A stretch of 64,000 nt of DNA from an uncultured Prevotella sp. Its GTDB lineage: Bacteria; Bacteroidota; Bacteroidia; Bacteroidales; Bacteroidaceae. The notes beneath the pieces are model-generated. The model did not search any database, had not been told where the DNA came from, and saw only the letters and a list, made by a program, of their open reading frames with translations. This document shows positions 1-10,092 of the stretch, in pieces. The number at the start of each line of letters is the position of its first letter. Position 1 is the first letter of the stretch. Where the stretch lies: contig CAMKRS010000006.1 of NCBI GenBank assembly GCA_946415245.1, positions 24,071 to 88,070 on the forward strand, written 5' to 3'. Position numbers and translations under genes: made by a program.

Positions 1-1
1 G

Positions 2-1609
2 GGAAGTCCGGTGGCCCTGCAGGAGAACGTGATCAGACTGCACGTGGGTCAGAAGCTGGACCGCAACATGCTGTTAAGGAATTTGGTAACCGCTCTCTAC
101 GTGCGCAACGACGTGGATCTGCAGCGTGGCAACTTCCGTGTGAAGGGCGACACCGTGGACATCGCGATGGCGTATAGTGAGGTGGTGCTGCGGGTGACCT
201 TCTGGGATGATGAGATCGACGCCCTCGAGGAGGTGGATGCGGTGACCTTCGACCGTCTGGCACGCTTCGAAGAATACCAGCTCTATCCCGCCAACCTCTT
301 TATGACCTCGCAGGAGCAGACCAACATCGCCATCCGTGAGATCCAGGACGATCTGGTGCAGCAGGTGGCCTATTTCGAGGAGTTGGGCGACGGCATCAAG
401 GCGCAGCGCATCAAGGAGCGCGTGGAGTATGATATGGAGATGATCAAGGAGCTGGGGCATTGCTCGGGCATTGAGAATTACAGCCGCTATTTCGACGGGC
501 GCAAGGCGGGCGAAAGGCCCTACTGCCTGTTGGATTTCTTCCCGAAAGACTACTTGATGATCATCGACGAGAGTCATGTGTCGGTGCCCCAGATACGGGC
601 GATGTACGGTGGTGACCGCGCCCGCAAGACCAACCTCGTGGAGTATGGTTTCCGTCTGCCTGCCGCCTTCGACAACCGTCCGCTGACCTTCGAGGAATTC
701 CACGAGATGATCAACCAGGTGATCTACGTGTCGGCTACCCCCGCCGACTACGAGCTGGAAGAGGCCGAGGGCGTGGTGGTGGAACAGGTGATCAGACCTA
801 CGGGACTGTTGGACCCCGAGATTGAGGTGCGCAAGAGCGAAAACCAGATTGACGACCTGATGGACGAGATACTGACCCGCAAGCATCGGGGTGAGCGCGT
901 GCTCGTGACCACCCTGACCAAGCGTATGGCGGAGGAGCTGACGGGCTATCTTCTGGACCATCATATCGCCACGAACTATATCCATAGTGACGTGTCGACG
1001 CTGGATCGTGTAAAGATCCTGACGGAACTGAGACAGGGGGCCTATGATGTGCTGGTGGGTGTGAACCTGCTGCGTGAGGGACTGGACCTGCCCGAGGTGT
1101 CGCTCGTGGCCATCATCGATGCGGATAAGGAGGGTTTTTTGCGAAACCACCGCAGTCTGACGCAGACAGCCGGACGTGCAGCGAGAAACGTGAACGGCAA
1201 GGTGATCATGTATGCCGATACCATCACCGCCTCGATGCAGCTGACCATCGACGAGACGCTGCGCCGCAGGACGAAGCAGATACAATACAACGAGGCCCAC
1301 GGCATCACCCCCAAGCAGATTGTGAAGAACCTGAGCGTGAGTGCGTTGCAGAAGGAGAACCGCGCGGATACGAAGGAGATGCTGCGGGATATCGGTGTGG
1401 CTGCGGAGAGCGGTAGCACAGGCGCCATGATGACTGCCGACCCGATTATCGGACAGATGACGCGTGAGCAGCTGCAGAAACTGCTGAAGGAAACCACCCG
1501 CAAGATGAAGGAGGCCGCCAAGCAGCTGGACTTCCTGCAAGCCGCACAATACAGAGACGAAGTGTTTAGACTCCAACAACAATTGGAGTCAGTGAATAGT
1601 GAAGAGTGA
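2..1609 (+). CDS. uvrB: UvrABC excinuclease subunit B, 5' end missing
   Basis: UvrB is the damage-verifying helicase-like subunit of nucleotide excision repair; it is loaded by UvrA and recruits UvrC. The reading frame is open from base 2, so the gene begins outside the window and roughly the first 150 of about 675 residues (including Walker A) are missing. Visible parts are the YVSATPADYE segment, the helicase C-terminal half with GVNLLREGLDLPEVS and the motif VI region QTAGRAARN, and a C-terminal UVR motif (KQLDFLQAAQYRDEVFRLQ) that contacts UvrC. The last residues, SVNSEE, are encoded by a tandem AGTGAAT array that runs across the stop codon, so the C-terminal tail has been rewritten by a repeat. 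Assignment is secure. Confidence 0.97.
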   Translation, partial: GSPVALQENVIRLHVGQKLDRNMLLRNLVTALYVRNDVDLQRGNFRVKGDTVDIAMAYSEVVLRVTFWDDEIDALEEVDAVTFDRLARFEEYQLYPANLFMTSQEQTNIAIREIQDDLVQQVAYFEELGDGIKAQRIKERVEYDMEMIKELGHCSGIENYSRYFDGRKAGERPYCLLDFFPKDYLMIIDESHVSVPQIRAMYGGDRARKTNLVEYGFRLPAAFDNRPLTFEEFHEMINQVIYVSATPADYELEEAEGVVVEQVIRPTGLLDPEIEVRKSENQIDDLMDEILTRKHRGERVLVTTLTKRMAEELTGYLLDHHIATNYIHSDVSTLDRVKILTELRQGAYDVLVGVNLLREGLDLPEVSLVAIIDADKEGFLRNHRSLTQTAGRAARNVNGKVIMYADTITASMQLTIDETLRRRTKQIQYNEAHGITPKQIVKNLSVSALQKENRADTKEMLRDIGVAAESGSTGAMMTADPIIGQMTREQLQKLLKETTRKMKEAAKQLDFLQAAQYRDEVFRLQQQLESVNSEE

Positions 1610-1741
1610 ATAGTGAATAGTAGTCGCAGAGGATTCGCAGAGTGAATAGTGGTCGCAGAAGAGTCGCAGAATAGTGAAAAAAACGAAAAATCTGTGAGCG
1701 GTAGCAAATTATTCACTATTCACTATTCACTATTCACTATT
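1591..1741. repeat. Inverted pair of 7-bp tandem arrays, no gene inside
   Basis: The left array (1591-1621) is four copies of AGTGAAT/AGTGAAG. The right array (1711-1741) is four copies of ATTCACT, the reverse complement. About 90 bp lie between, with several GTCGCAGA copies and one extra AGTGAAT. The left array overlaps the end of uvrB; the right array forms the upstream part of the next promoter. The geometry matches the elements that carry four-helix-bundle genes at 20844-21313 and 22864-23347, but without a gene. Confidence 0.85.
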
Positions 1742-1755
1742 TTTTCGTACTTTTG
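1698..1755 (+). promoter_or_regulatory. Array-plus-promoter cassette, copy 1
   Basis: This 58-bp block runs from GCGGTAGCAAATT through four ATTCACT units to TTTTTTCGTACTTTTG. TACTTTTG (1748-1755) is a Bacteroidota -7 element, and the -33 region falls inside the array. The block matches 7704-7761 without gaps at 54 of 58 positions, although the downstream genes (DUF4468 protein here, ABC-F protein there) are unrelated. It should drive the three-gene unit starting at 1782. Confidence 0.75.
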
Positions 1756-1781
1756 CAGCCATAATTATAAATAAGGTAACG

Positions 1782-2402
1782 ATGAAAAAGATTTTGATAA
1801 CCCTGTTGCTGGCTCTGCCCCTGATGGCTGCCGCACAGGACAACACGTGGGAAAGAATAGAAACAGGTGCTGCAAACCAGGCCAATCCCGACGCTAAGTA
1901 TCTGGTAGAGAACGCGGTGCCGGTGGTTAACGGCAAGGTGTGCTGGCAGAAGGTGATCGAGGCTCCCGGTAAGAGTGCCCAGCAGATCTACGACATCCTG
2001 TTGGCCCAGCTCACCAAGATGACGAAGGAGGAGAACCAGTTGGAGGAGCGCAGCAAGGTGGCCATTCAGGATGAGGCAGCCCACCAGTTGGGTGCCACCT
2101 TCCACGAGTGGCTGGTGTTTAAGAACACCGCCCTCACGCTGGACCGTACGGTGCTGAACTACCAGATCATCGTGAACTGCAGCGATGGCAAGGCCGATGT
2201 GCAGATGACGCGCGTGAGCTACGACTACGAGCTGGAGCGCGACCCCACCCACTATGCGGCTGAGGAATGGATCGTAGACAAGGTGGCCGTCAACAAGAAG
2301 CATACGAAACTGACGAAGCTCTCGGCCAAGTTCCGTAGGAAGACCATCGACCGTAAGGACTTCATCTTCAATAAGTTTACCTCACTGCTTAACGAGAAAT
2401 GA
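1782..2402 (+). CDS. Secreted DUF4468 (TBP-like fold) protein
   Basis: This is a 206-residue exported protein. It starts with a clear signal peptide (KKILITLLLALPLMAAAQ, cleavage after AQ near residue 19). The body resembles the Bacteroidota DUF4468 family, a domain of unknown function with a TBP-like fold, here around residues 45-145. The start follows the TACTTTTG promoter by about 27 bases. Its stop overlaps the start of the next gene (ATGA), and that gene overlaps the porin gene in the same way, so the three products are probably made together in the envelope. No enzymatic motif is visible. The family call rests on overall resemblance. Confidence 0.7.
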   Translation: MKKILITLLLALPLMAAAQDNTWERIETGAANQANPDAKYLVENAVPVVNGKVCWQKVIEAPGKSAQQIYDILLAQLTKMTKEENQLEERSKVAIQDEAAHQLGATFHEWLVFKNTALTLDRTVLNYQIIVNCSDGKADVQMTRVSYDYELERDPTHYAAEEWIVDKVAVNKKHTKLTKLSAKFRRKTIDRKDFIFNKFTSLLNEK

Positions 2403-2566
2403 ACAAGGACCGCATTCGCAATGTGCTGAATCTGATCTTTATGATCGTGGCGGTGGTGGGCGTGGTGATCTACCTCACCGATGACAAGATGAAGGGTACT
2501 ATCATTATCCTCATCGCCATGTGTTTCAAGATGGCGGAAGCCTCCATGCGAATGTTCAAAAAATGA
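2399..2566 (+). CDS. 55-residue small membrane protein
   Basis: A short gene between the DUF4468 gene and the porin gene. Its ATG overlaps the upstream stop by 4 bases (ATGA), and its own stop overlaps the next ATG in the same way. The product starts MNKDRIRNVLNL and has two hydrophobic stretches (about residues 12-26 and 34-43) separated by a charged DDKMKG turn, with a basic C-terminus (MRMFKK). It is probably a two-pass inner-membrane peptide. No family is recognised. Double translational coupling on both sides is the main reason to believe it is real. Confidence 0.75.
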   Translation: MNKDRIRNVLNLIFMIVAVVGVVIYLTDDKMKGTIIILIAMCFKMAEASMRMFKK

Positions 2567-4926
2567 TGCAAAGACGATATTGCCATATATATCTGCTGAG
2601 AGTGGTATTCATACTATTCACTCTTCACTCTTCACTATTCACTCGATCGCAAGATACGTTCAGCCAGATCGATGAGTCGGGAAATGTGACGCAGCGTAAC
2701 AGCAACCAGAATTTCAACAAGCACAACAACGACACCACGAAGAACAAGGAGGTGCCCAAGGGCATGAAGACGTGGACGGTGGACAGGAAGTTCGGTAATG
2801 TGATCCCCACAGAGCCCGACACGCTGCACCATCTGTTCCCGCAGTCGCTCTTCAACTGGGGCAGGTATGGCGAGTACAATACCGTGGGCAGCAACTATAC
2901 CGCCCGCGAGAACCGCATCTTCATCGACCGTAAGGAGAGCAGCCCGTTTATCTTCACCGACCCCTATTCGTTCTTTATGGTGGAGCCCGACGAGTTTCTG
3001 TTTACCAACACCCTCTCGCCCCTCACCTACCTCACTTACGACAACTGCGGTGACAAGCAGAACGGTGAGGACAGGCTCGACGCGAAGTTTGCCGTGAATG
3101 TGAACAAACGACTGGGATTCGGATTCCAGCTGACCTACGACTACGCCCGAGGCTATTACAGCAGTCAGAGCATTTCGCACTTCAACGGTTCGATCTTCGC
3201 CACCTATCTGGGTGACCGCTATAATGCCCACTTCCTCTTCTCGACCAACCACCAGAAGGCCACCGAGAACGGCGGTATCACCAACGACGAGTATATCATG
3301 CACCCGGAATCGTTTAATGACGATTTCGCGGAGAACGAAATCCCCACGACGCTCACGCAGAACTGGAACAAAAACGACAACCTGCACGTATTCTTGAGTC
3401 ACCGCTATAACATCGGTTTCTACCGTCAGGTGCCGATGACCGAGGAGGAGATCAAGGCCCGTGAGTTTGCCAAGGCCTCGAAGGAGGAAAAAGAAGAGAA
3501 GGCACAGAAGAAGGAGGGCAAGGATGCCCCGAAAGGTAGGCCCACTGATGCTCCGAAAGGACGTCCTGAGGGTGCTGCCATCGCAGGTATGGAACCGCCT
3601 AAGGACAAGACAGATGCAGCGGTAGACTCCACCCGTATCCAGGTGGACAGTCAGGAGAAGCTGGACAGTCTGAATCGTCTGCAGGCCATCCAGGACTCCA
3701 TCGATGCCACGATGAAACGCGAGTATGTGCCTGTGACCAGCATCATCCACACGCTGGAGCTGCATAATTACAAGCGCGACTATCTGGCCTATCAGGTGCC
3801 TACGGGCTATTACCTCGACCGCTATTACACCACCCTGGGTGGCGACAGCATCGACGACCAGTATAAGCACTTCCAGGTGAAGAACACCTTCGGACTGGCG
3901 CTGCTCGAGGGCTTCAACAAATATATGAAGGCCGGACTGAAAGGCTTCGTCACCCACGAGTACCGTCGTTATGATATGCCCGACACTCTGGGAACGACCG
4001 TCTTCCAGCAGCGATGGACGGAGAATAACGTCAGCGTGGGCGGACAGATCAACAAGACACAGGGAGAAACGCTGCACTTCAACCTCACGGGAGAATTTTG
4101 GTTGGCAGGCGAAGATGCCAGTCAGCTGAAACTCGACTTTGATACCGAACTGAAGTTCGCCCTCTTCAAGGATACCGTGCGGGTGGCCGCCAAAGCCTTC
4201 TTCCACCGCCTGAACCCCTCGTTCTTCTACCGTCGCTACCACTCGCAGCACCTGTGGTGGGACTTGCAGGACGAGCTCAAGCAGGAGATGCGCACGAGGG
4301 TGGAGGGTAACCTGTCGTATTCGCTCACGAACACCCGTCTGCGTCTGGCCGTCGAGGAGATACAGAACTACACCTACTTCGGCATGAGCTACGATCATTT
4401 CGACGACGGTACTATCAATAGTCCAGGACCAGCGAATCTGACGGTTGGCGTGTTGCAGGAGAGCAAGAACATCAACCTGCTCACCGCGCAACTGTTCCAG
4501 AACTTCCGTCTTGGTCCGCTGAACTGGGAGAACATCATCACCTATCAGAATTCGAGCGACGAGAACGTGTTGCCTGTGCCCACGCTGAACATCTTTACGA
4601 ACCTCTACCTGAAGTTCAAGATTGCCCGCGTGCTGGATGTGGAACTGGGTGGTAACATGACCTACTTCACAAGATACGAGGCAGCGGATTTCTGTCCGGC
4701 ACTCAACCAGTTTGCCATTCAGAAGAATACCGACAGCAAGGTGGAGCTGGGCGAATTTCCCTTCGTGGATGTCTATGCCAACATGAAGTTGAAGGGTGTG
4801 CGCTTCTTCGTGATGATGAGCAACATGCTTGACAGCTCAGGCAACAGACGCTACTTCACCACACCCCACTACCCGATGAACGGACGTGTGATGCACATGG
4901 GTGTCTCGTGGCCCTTCTTCAACTAA
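2563..4926 (+). CDS. Putative outer-membrane porin (Porin_10 family)
   Basis: A 787-residue protein resembling the Bacteroidota Porin_10 group of putative outer-membrane beta-barrels. ATG at 2563 is chosen because it overlaps the upstream stop as ATGA; an upstream GTG at 2521 lies inside the small gene. An N-terminal signal sequence is followed by a GRYGEYNTVGSNYTARENRIF region typical of the family, then alternating aromatic strands to the C-terminal VSWPFFN, where a terminal aromatic residue suits a barrel. Around residues 295-345 is a charged, repetitive K/E/P-rich insert (EEKEEKAQKKEGKDAPKGRP), probably an exposed loop. The signal peptide core FTLHSSLFT is encoded by a 7-bp tandem array (2616-2643). 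Confidence 0.72.
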   Translation: MMQRRYCHIYLLRVVFILFTLHSSLFTRSQDTFSQIDESGNVTQRNSNQNFNKHNNDTTKNKEVPKGMKTWTVDRKFGNVIPTEPDTLHHLFPQSLFNWGRYGEYNTVGSNYTARENRIFIDRKESSPFIFTDPYSFFMVEPDEFLFTNTLSPLTYLTYDNCGDKQNGEDRLDAKFAVNVNKRLGFGFQLTYDYARGYYSSQSISHFNGSIFATYLGDRYNAHFLFSTNHQKATENGGITNDEYIMHPESFNDDFAENEIPTTLTQNWNKNDNLHVFLSHRYNIGFYRQVPMTEEEIKAREFAKASKEEKEEKAQKKEGKDAPKGRPTDAPKGRPEGAAIAGMEPPKDKTDAAVDSTRIQVDSQEKLDSLNRLQAIQDSIDATMKREYVPVTSIIHTLELHNYKRDYLAYQVPTGYYLDRYYTTLGGDSIDDQYKHFQVKNTFGLALLEGFNKYMKAGLKGFVTHEYRRYDMPDTLGTTVFQQRWTENNVSVGGQINKTQGETLHFNLTGEFWLAGEDASQLKLDFDTELKFALFKDTVRVAAKAFFHRLNPSFFYRRYHSQHLWWDLQDELKQEMRTRVEGNLSYSLTNTRLRLAVEEIQNYTYFGMSYDHFDDGTINSPGPANLTVGVLQESKNINLLTAQLFQNFRLGPLNWENIITYQNSSDENVLPVPTLNIFTNLYLKFKIARVLDVELGGNMTYFTRYEAADFCPALNQFAIQKNTDSKVELGEFPFVDVYANMKLKGVRFFVMMSNMLDSSGNRRYFTTPHYPMNGRVMHMGVSWPFFN
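2616..2643 (+). repeat. 7-bp tandem array inside a signal-peptide coding region
   Basis: Four units (ATTCACT, CTTCACT, CTTCACT, ATTCACT) lie in frame near the start of the porin gene and encode FTLHSSLFT, part of the hydrophobic core of its signal sequence. The same unit is found in non-coding arrays at 1711-1741 and near 7720-7745. Confidence 0.85.
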
Positions 4927-4931
4927 ACGAA

Positions 4932-5846
4932 TTAAACAAGCAGCAGGCCCGCTGCGACACAAACACCGTAAATAAAGATATTGCGCGCTGTATCTCCCAA
5001 ACAGATATTCAGCGCCTTTCCTCTGTCTATCCGCTTGATCTTCAAATAGGTATATACATGGAAGATGAGATAGACAAAGGGGAGGAAGAATGCCAGCGGA
5101 TGACCGTTCATAAAGAAGGTGAAGCCCAGGATGATGGCGCCGATGCCCACACCCAGATAACACTGCAAGGCACCCTTGGCACCGATGCGCACCACGAGCG
5201 TGTTCTTGCCCGCCTCACGATCGGTATCGCGATCGCGGAAATTATTCACCAGCAGCAGGGCGTCGATCACCAGGCCACAGGCCAGAGAGGCGAGGAACAC
5301 CTCCCAGGTGACGGTGTGATACTGCACATAATAGGTAATGCAGACGGGTACGATGCCGAAGAACACCAGCACCAGCACATCGCCCAGACCCATATACGAC
5401 AGATGGGTGGTATAGAGGAAGCAGAACACAATGCAGACGAGACCGATGAGGATCATCTCCAACCCGCCCCAATAGACGAGGGGAAGACCGATGAGACAAG
5501 CCAAGCAGGTGGTACCCGCAATGGCCTTCTTCATGGAGTCGAGCTTCACCCACCCCATCGCACAAGCACGACGAGGACCTACGCGCGTCTCGATATCATC
5601 GGTGCCGTTGGCAAAGTCGAAGAAGTCGTTGATGAAATTCGCATTGATCTGCATGACGAAGGCGAAGAGCAGGCATAAAAGGGCTGCCACCCAACTGAAC
5701 ACCTCTTCGCCATAGATCTGGGCATCGACATAAGCCAGCGCCACACCAATCATTACGGGAACGGCTGCGCCAGACAGCGTCTTAGGACGGGCAGCCAGAA
5801 GCCAAGCTTTCATGGAATTGGTCTCGATTCTCTTCTCTTCCATCAT
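4932..5846 (-). CDS. menA: 1,4-dihydroxy-2-naphthoate polyprenyltransferase
   Basis: MenA is a UbiA-superfamily integral membrane enzyme that prenylates 1,4-dihydroxy-2-naphthoate in menaquinone synthesis. The 304-residue product has about eight to nine hydrophobic segments and both aspartate-rich motifs: NDFFDFANGTDD near residue 73 and NFRDRDTDREAGKNT near residue 205. RPKTLSGAAVPVMIG near the N-terminus is typical of MenA. The ATG at 5846 is chosen because a TATCTTTG promoter element (5868-5875, minus strand) lies just upstream and would exclude the longer frame. It converges on the porin gene with a 5-bp gap. Confidence 0.93.
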   Translation of the reverse strand: MMEEKRIETNSMKAWLLAARPKTLSGAAVPVMIGVALAYVDAQIYGEEVFSWVAALLCLLFAFVMQINANFINDFFDFANGTDDIETRVGPRRACAMGWVKLDSMKKAIAGTTCLACLIGLPLVYWGGLEMILIGLVCIVFCFLYTTHLSYMGLGDVLVLVFFGIVPVCITYYVQYHTVTWEVFLASLACGLVIDALLLVNNFRDRDTDREAGKNTLVVRIGAKGALQCYLGVGIGAIILGFTFFMNGHPLAFFLPFVYLIFHVYTYLKIKRIDRGKALNICLGDTARNIFIYGVCVAAGLLLV

Positions 5847-5867
5847 ATGTTTTAAGTTATTTCCGTG

Positions 5868-5927
5868 CAAAGATACGAAATAATTCATAATTCATAATGC
5901 ATAATTCATAATTTTTTTTTATCTTTG
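5868..5927. promoter_or_regulatory. Divergent menA and HD-gene promoters around a 7-bp array
   Basis: A minus-strand TATCTTTG (5868-5875) faces menA and a plus-strand TATCTTTG (5920-5927) faces the HD gene. Between them lie five units of ATAATTC-type repeat (5880-5914), which occupy the expected -33 regions of both promoters. Repeat number would therefore alter the spacing and -33 sequence of both genes. Confidence 0.8.
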
Positions 5928-5948
5928 CATCAAAATACAAAGATATCT

Positions 5949-6590
5949 ATGATTGCTAACAGCCCAAGCCTCGATCTGGTGGAGTTTGTCGAGACGCAGA
6001 TTCTACCCCGTTACGCTAACTTCGACCGTGCCCACAATCTGGAGCATGTCACCCGTGTGATCCGTCGTTCGATGGAGATGGTGAAGACCACCGGAGCAGA
6101 TATCAATATGGCCTACGTCATTGCAGCCTATCACGACTTAGGAATGTCGGGACCCAGAGCCGTACACCACATGACGGGCGGAAAGATACTCGCCAACGAT
6201 GCCAGGTTGAAGAAATGGTTCTCACCCGAACAGATCAAGATCATGAAGGAGGCGGTGGAGGATCATCGCGCTTCAGCCAGTCATTCGCCCAGAAGTCTCT
6301 ATGGGAAGATTGTGGCGGAGGCAGACAGGGATATCAGCGTGGACATCGTTATCCGTCGCACTATCCAATACGGGCTGGGCAACTATCCACAACTCGATAA
6401 AGAAGGACACTGGAAGCGCTTCAAGCAGCATCTGGACGAGAAATATTCGGTGAATGGGTATATACGGCTGTGGCTCCCCCACTCACCTAACGAGCAGAAC
6501 CTCAATGAGTTGCGCCAATTGATTGCCAACCCACCGAAGCTCCGCGAGACCTTTGAGAAGTATTTCGCAGAAGAGACTAAGACTACCTGA
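5949..6590 (+). CDS. HD-domain phosphohydrolase-like protein
   Basis: A 213-residue cytosolic protein with the metal-binding HD pattern: H29 and H33 (AHNLEHV), H62-D63 (AAYHDLGMSG), a later HH pair (AVHHMTGG) and a distal Asp region (AEADRD). HD proteins hydrolyse nucleotides or phosphoesters; the substrate is not evident. ATG 5949 is used because an in-frame TTG at 5925 lies within the -7 promoter element, leaving a leader of roughly 13 bases. The 3' end overlaps by 8 bp the end of a small gene on the other strand. Confidence 0.8.
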   Translation: MIANSPSLDLVEFVETQILPRYANFDRAHNLEHVTRVIRRSMEMVKTTGADINMAYVIAAYHDLGMSGPRAVHHMTGGKILANDARLKKWFSPEQIKIMKEAVEDHRASASHSPRSLYGKIVAEADRDISVDIVIRRTIQYGLGNYPQLDKEGHWKRFKQHLDEKYSVNGYIRLWLPHSPNEQNLNELRQLIANPPKLRETFEKYFAEETKTT

Positions 6591-6735
6591 GATACATCCA
6601 ATAGATATATCCCAACACAGCCACCAACACGATCAATACGATGGAACGTACGAGGCATGTGGTGACCTTCTTGATGATCAGGAAGGCCACGATGATGGCC
6701 ACCAGAATAAAAATATAATAACCGATATTCTCCAT
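6583..6735 (-). CDS. 50-residue two-pass membrane protein
   Basis: A short gene starting 2 bp after the stop of the pseudouridine synthase gene on the same strand, so almost certainly co-transcribed. The product (MENIGYYIFILVAIIV...) has two hydrophobic helices, about residues 6-21 and 28-47, joined by a short basic turn (KKVTTCLVR). No family recognised. The tight spacing and clean membrane-helix pattern support it; its role and any link to rRNA modification are unknown. Confidence 0.65.
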   Translation of the reverse strand: MENIGYYIFILVAIIVAFLIIKKVTTCLVRSIVLIVLVAVLGYIYWMYLR

Positions 6736-6737
6736 AA

Positions 6738-7631
6738 TCAGAACATTTTCTTGAAAGCAGTTGGTAAGGGCGTCTCAAACTCCATCGGCTCACCCGTCAC
6801 CGGATGATGGAAGCAGAGCAGCCAGGCATGCAGACAAAGGCGGTGCAAGGGGTCGTCGCCATTGCCGTATTTCGGATCACCACAGACAGGATGGCCCATA
6901 TCCGCAGAATGTACGCGGATCTGATTCTTACGACCTGTTTCGAGCTTGAACTCCACGAGGGAATGGTCAGCTGTGCGGGCTAAAACGTGGTAATGGGTGA
7001 TGGCGTATTTGCCACCATTATCGACAGGTGAGGAATAGGTCACGTAAGCCTTGTTGTCTTTCAGCCAGTTCTCGATAGTACCGTCGTCTTCGGCAATCTC
7101 TCCCGAGCAGACAGCCACATAGCGACGGTCGTAGACGATCTCATGCCAGTTGTGCTCGAGGATCTGCTCCGTCTCCATATCCTTCGCATAGACCATCAGT
7201 CCGCTCGTGTCGCGATCCAGGCGATGCACCACATGCGCCGTGCATTTCTGACGCGACTTCTTGAAATAGTCGTCGAGCACAGTCTTCACGTTCAGCGTCG
7301 AGTGGCCCGCAGCCATCGAGAGAATACCCTCGGCCTTCTCGACAACGATCAGCCAACGGTCTTCATACACGATCTTCACCCAGCGACTCTTGAAACCCTT
7401 CTGGTTGCGCTTGGTCTTGCTCACGGCAATCTTCATGCCCTTCTCCAAAGGGAAATCAAACTGCGACACCGTCTTTCCGTCGACCTTGATGCCCCGTCCT
7501 TGTAGTGTGGCCTTGATCTTCGACTTCGACTGAGGCACATTCGCCAACAGCCACTCGAGCAGCGGCATCGGCTCGGAGACCACGAAATGGTCGTACTCTC
7601 CCTCACGATTATATCCTGCGTTGTATCTCAT
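6738..7631 (-). CDS. RluA-family 23S rRNA/tRNA pseudouridine synthase
   Basis: This 297-residue enzyme converts specific uridines to pseudouridine. An S4-like RNA-binding domain occupies about residues 15-75 (LLEWLLANVPQSKSKIKATL). The catalytic domain carries HRLDRDTSGLM, with catalytic Asp near residue 139, then GRKNQIRVH and GHPVCGDPKYG, both typical of RluA. ATG 7631 is preferred because a minus-strand TAACTTTGC element (7649-7657) excludes the longer start. The exact target uridine cannot be read from sequence. A 50-residue membrane protein follows in the same operon. Confidence 0.9.
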   Translation of the reverse strand: MRYNAGYNREGEYDHFVVSEPMPLLEWLLANVPQSKSKIKATLQGRGIKVDGKTVSQFDFPLEKGMKIAVSKTKRNQKGFKSRWVKIVYEDRWLIVVEKAEGILSMAAGHSTLNVKTVLDDYFKKSRQKCTAHVVHRLDRDTSGLMVYAKDMETEQILEHNWHEIVYDRRYVAVCSGEIAEDDGTIENWLKDNKAYVTYSSPVDNGGKYAITHYHVLARTADHSLVEFKLETGRKNQIRVHSADMGHPVCGDPKYGNGDDPLHRLCLHAWLLCFHHPVTGEPMEFETPLPTAFKKMF

Positions 7632-7685
7632 ATCTGCTGATTTTGGGTGCAAAGTTACGTATTTTTATTGAACATTGACCATTGA

Positions 7686-9419
<1,734 letters not shown>

Positions 9420-9421
9420 AT

Positions 9422-9449
9422 AGTGAATAGTGAACAGTGAATAGTGAAT
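9422..9449. repeat. 7-bp tandem array after the ABC-F gene
   Basis: Four units of AGTGAAT (one AGTGAAC) begin 2 bp after the ABC-F stop codon and precede grpE. Same unit family as the arrays at 1591-1741, and in opposite orientation to the array upstream of the ABC-F gene. Confidence 0.85.
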
Positions 9450-9498
9450 AGTGGCACGGAATTTGCTGGTAAATCAATAAAGATTAAACAACGCTATT

Positions 9499-10092
9499 AT
9501 GACAAAAAAAGATATGAATATCGAAGACGAGGAGACATTGAACGAGGCTCCCGTAGAAGAAACTGACAATCAGGCAGAAGAGTCAGAGAACCCAGAGAAC
9601 GCTGAGAACTCAGAAAACGCTGAGGAATCATCAGAGGAACAAGATCCTCTGGAGAAGGCTCTGACTGAGAATGCAGAACTGAAAGACAAGTGGCTCCGCT
9701 CTGTGGCAGAGTTTGAGAACTATCGCAAACGTACACTAAAAGAGCGTGCAGAACTGATCCTAAACGGTGGTGAGAAGTTTATCACTGCCATCCTGCCCGT
9801 GCTCGACGATATGGAGCGCGCCATCGAGAATGGTGCAAAGACCGATGACCCCGCTGTGCTGCGTGAGGGTATGGAACTGATCTATCAGAAGTTCATGAAG
9901 ACCCTCGAGGCGCAAGGCGTCAATAAGATCGAGACCGAGAATGCCGACTTCGACACCGACGTACACGAGGCTGTGGCAATGGTTCCCGGTATGGGCGACG
10001 ATAAGAAGGGTAAGGTGATCGACTGTCTGCAGCAGGGTTATAAACTGAATGACAAAGTAATTCGCCACGCGAAAGTGGCAGTTGGCCAATGA
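9499..10092 (+). CDS. grpE: GrpE nucleotide exchange factor
   Basis: GrpE releases ADP from DnaK. The 197-residue product has the usual acidic, disordered N-terminus (about residues 1-50, rich in E, N and S with a repeated ENAE pattern), a coiled coil around LKDKWLRSVAEFENYRKRT, and the C-terminal beta domain with VHEAVAMVPG and GYKLNDKVIRHAKVAVGQ. It sits directly upstream of dnaJ; dnaK is not in the window. No heat-shock operator such as CIRCE was seen upstream. The stop codon overlaps the first unit of the grpE-dnaJ tandem array. Confidence 0.97.
   Translation: MTKKDMNIEDEETLNEAPVEETDNQAEESENPENAENSENAEESSEEQDPLEKALTENAELKDKWLRSVAEFENYRKRTLKERAELILNGGEKFITAILPVLDDMERAIENGAKTDDPAVLREGMELIYQKFMKTLEAQGVNKIETENADFDTDVHEAVAMVPGMGDDKKGKVIDCLQQGYKLNDKVIRHAKVAVGQ

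Noticed and set aside
74..1582. A 502-codon minus-strand open frame opposite uvrB
   Set aside because: Shadow of a highly conserved gene, with no family resemblance.
2635..4491. A 618-codon minus-strand open frame opposite the porin gene
   Set aside because: Shadow of the Porin_10 gene; sequence is Val/Leu/His-rich with no motif, and there is no promoter at its start.
5925..5948. TTG start for the HD-domain gene
   Set aside because: The codon overlaps the TATCTTTG promoter element, so it would not be in the transcript; ATG 5949 is used instead.
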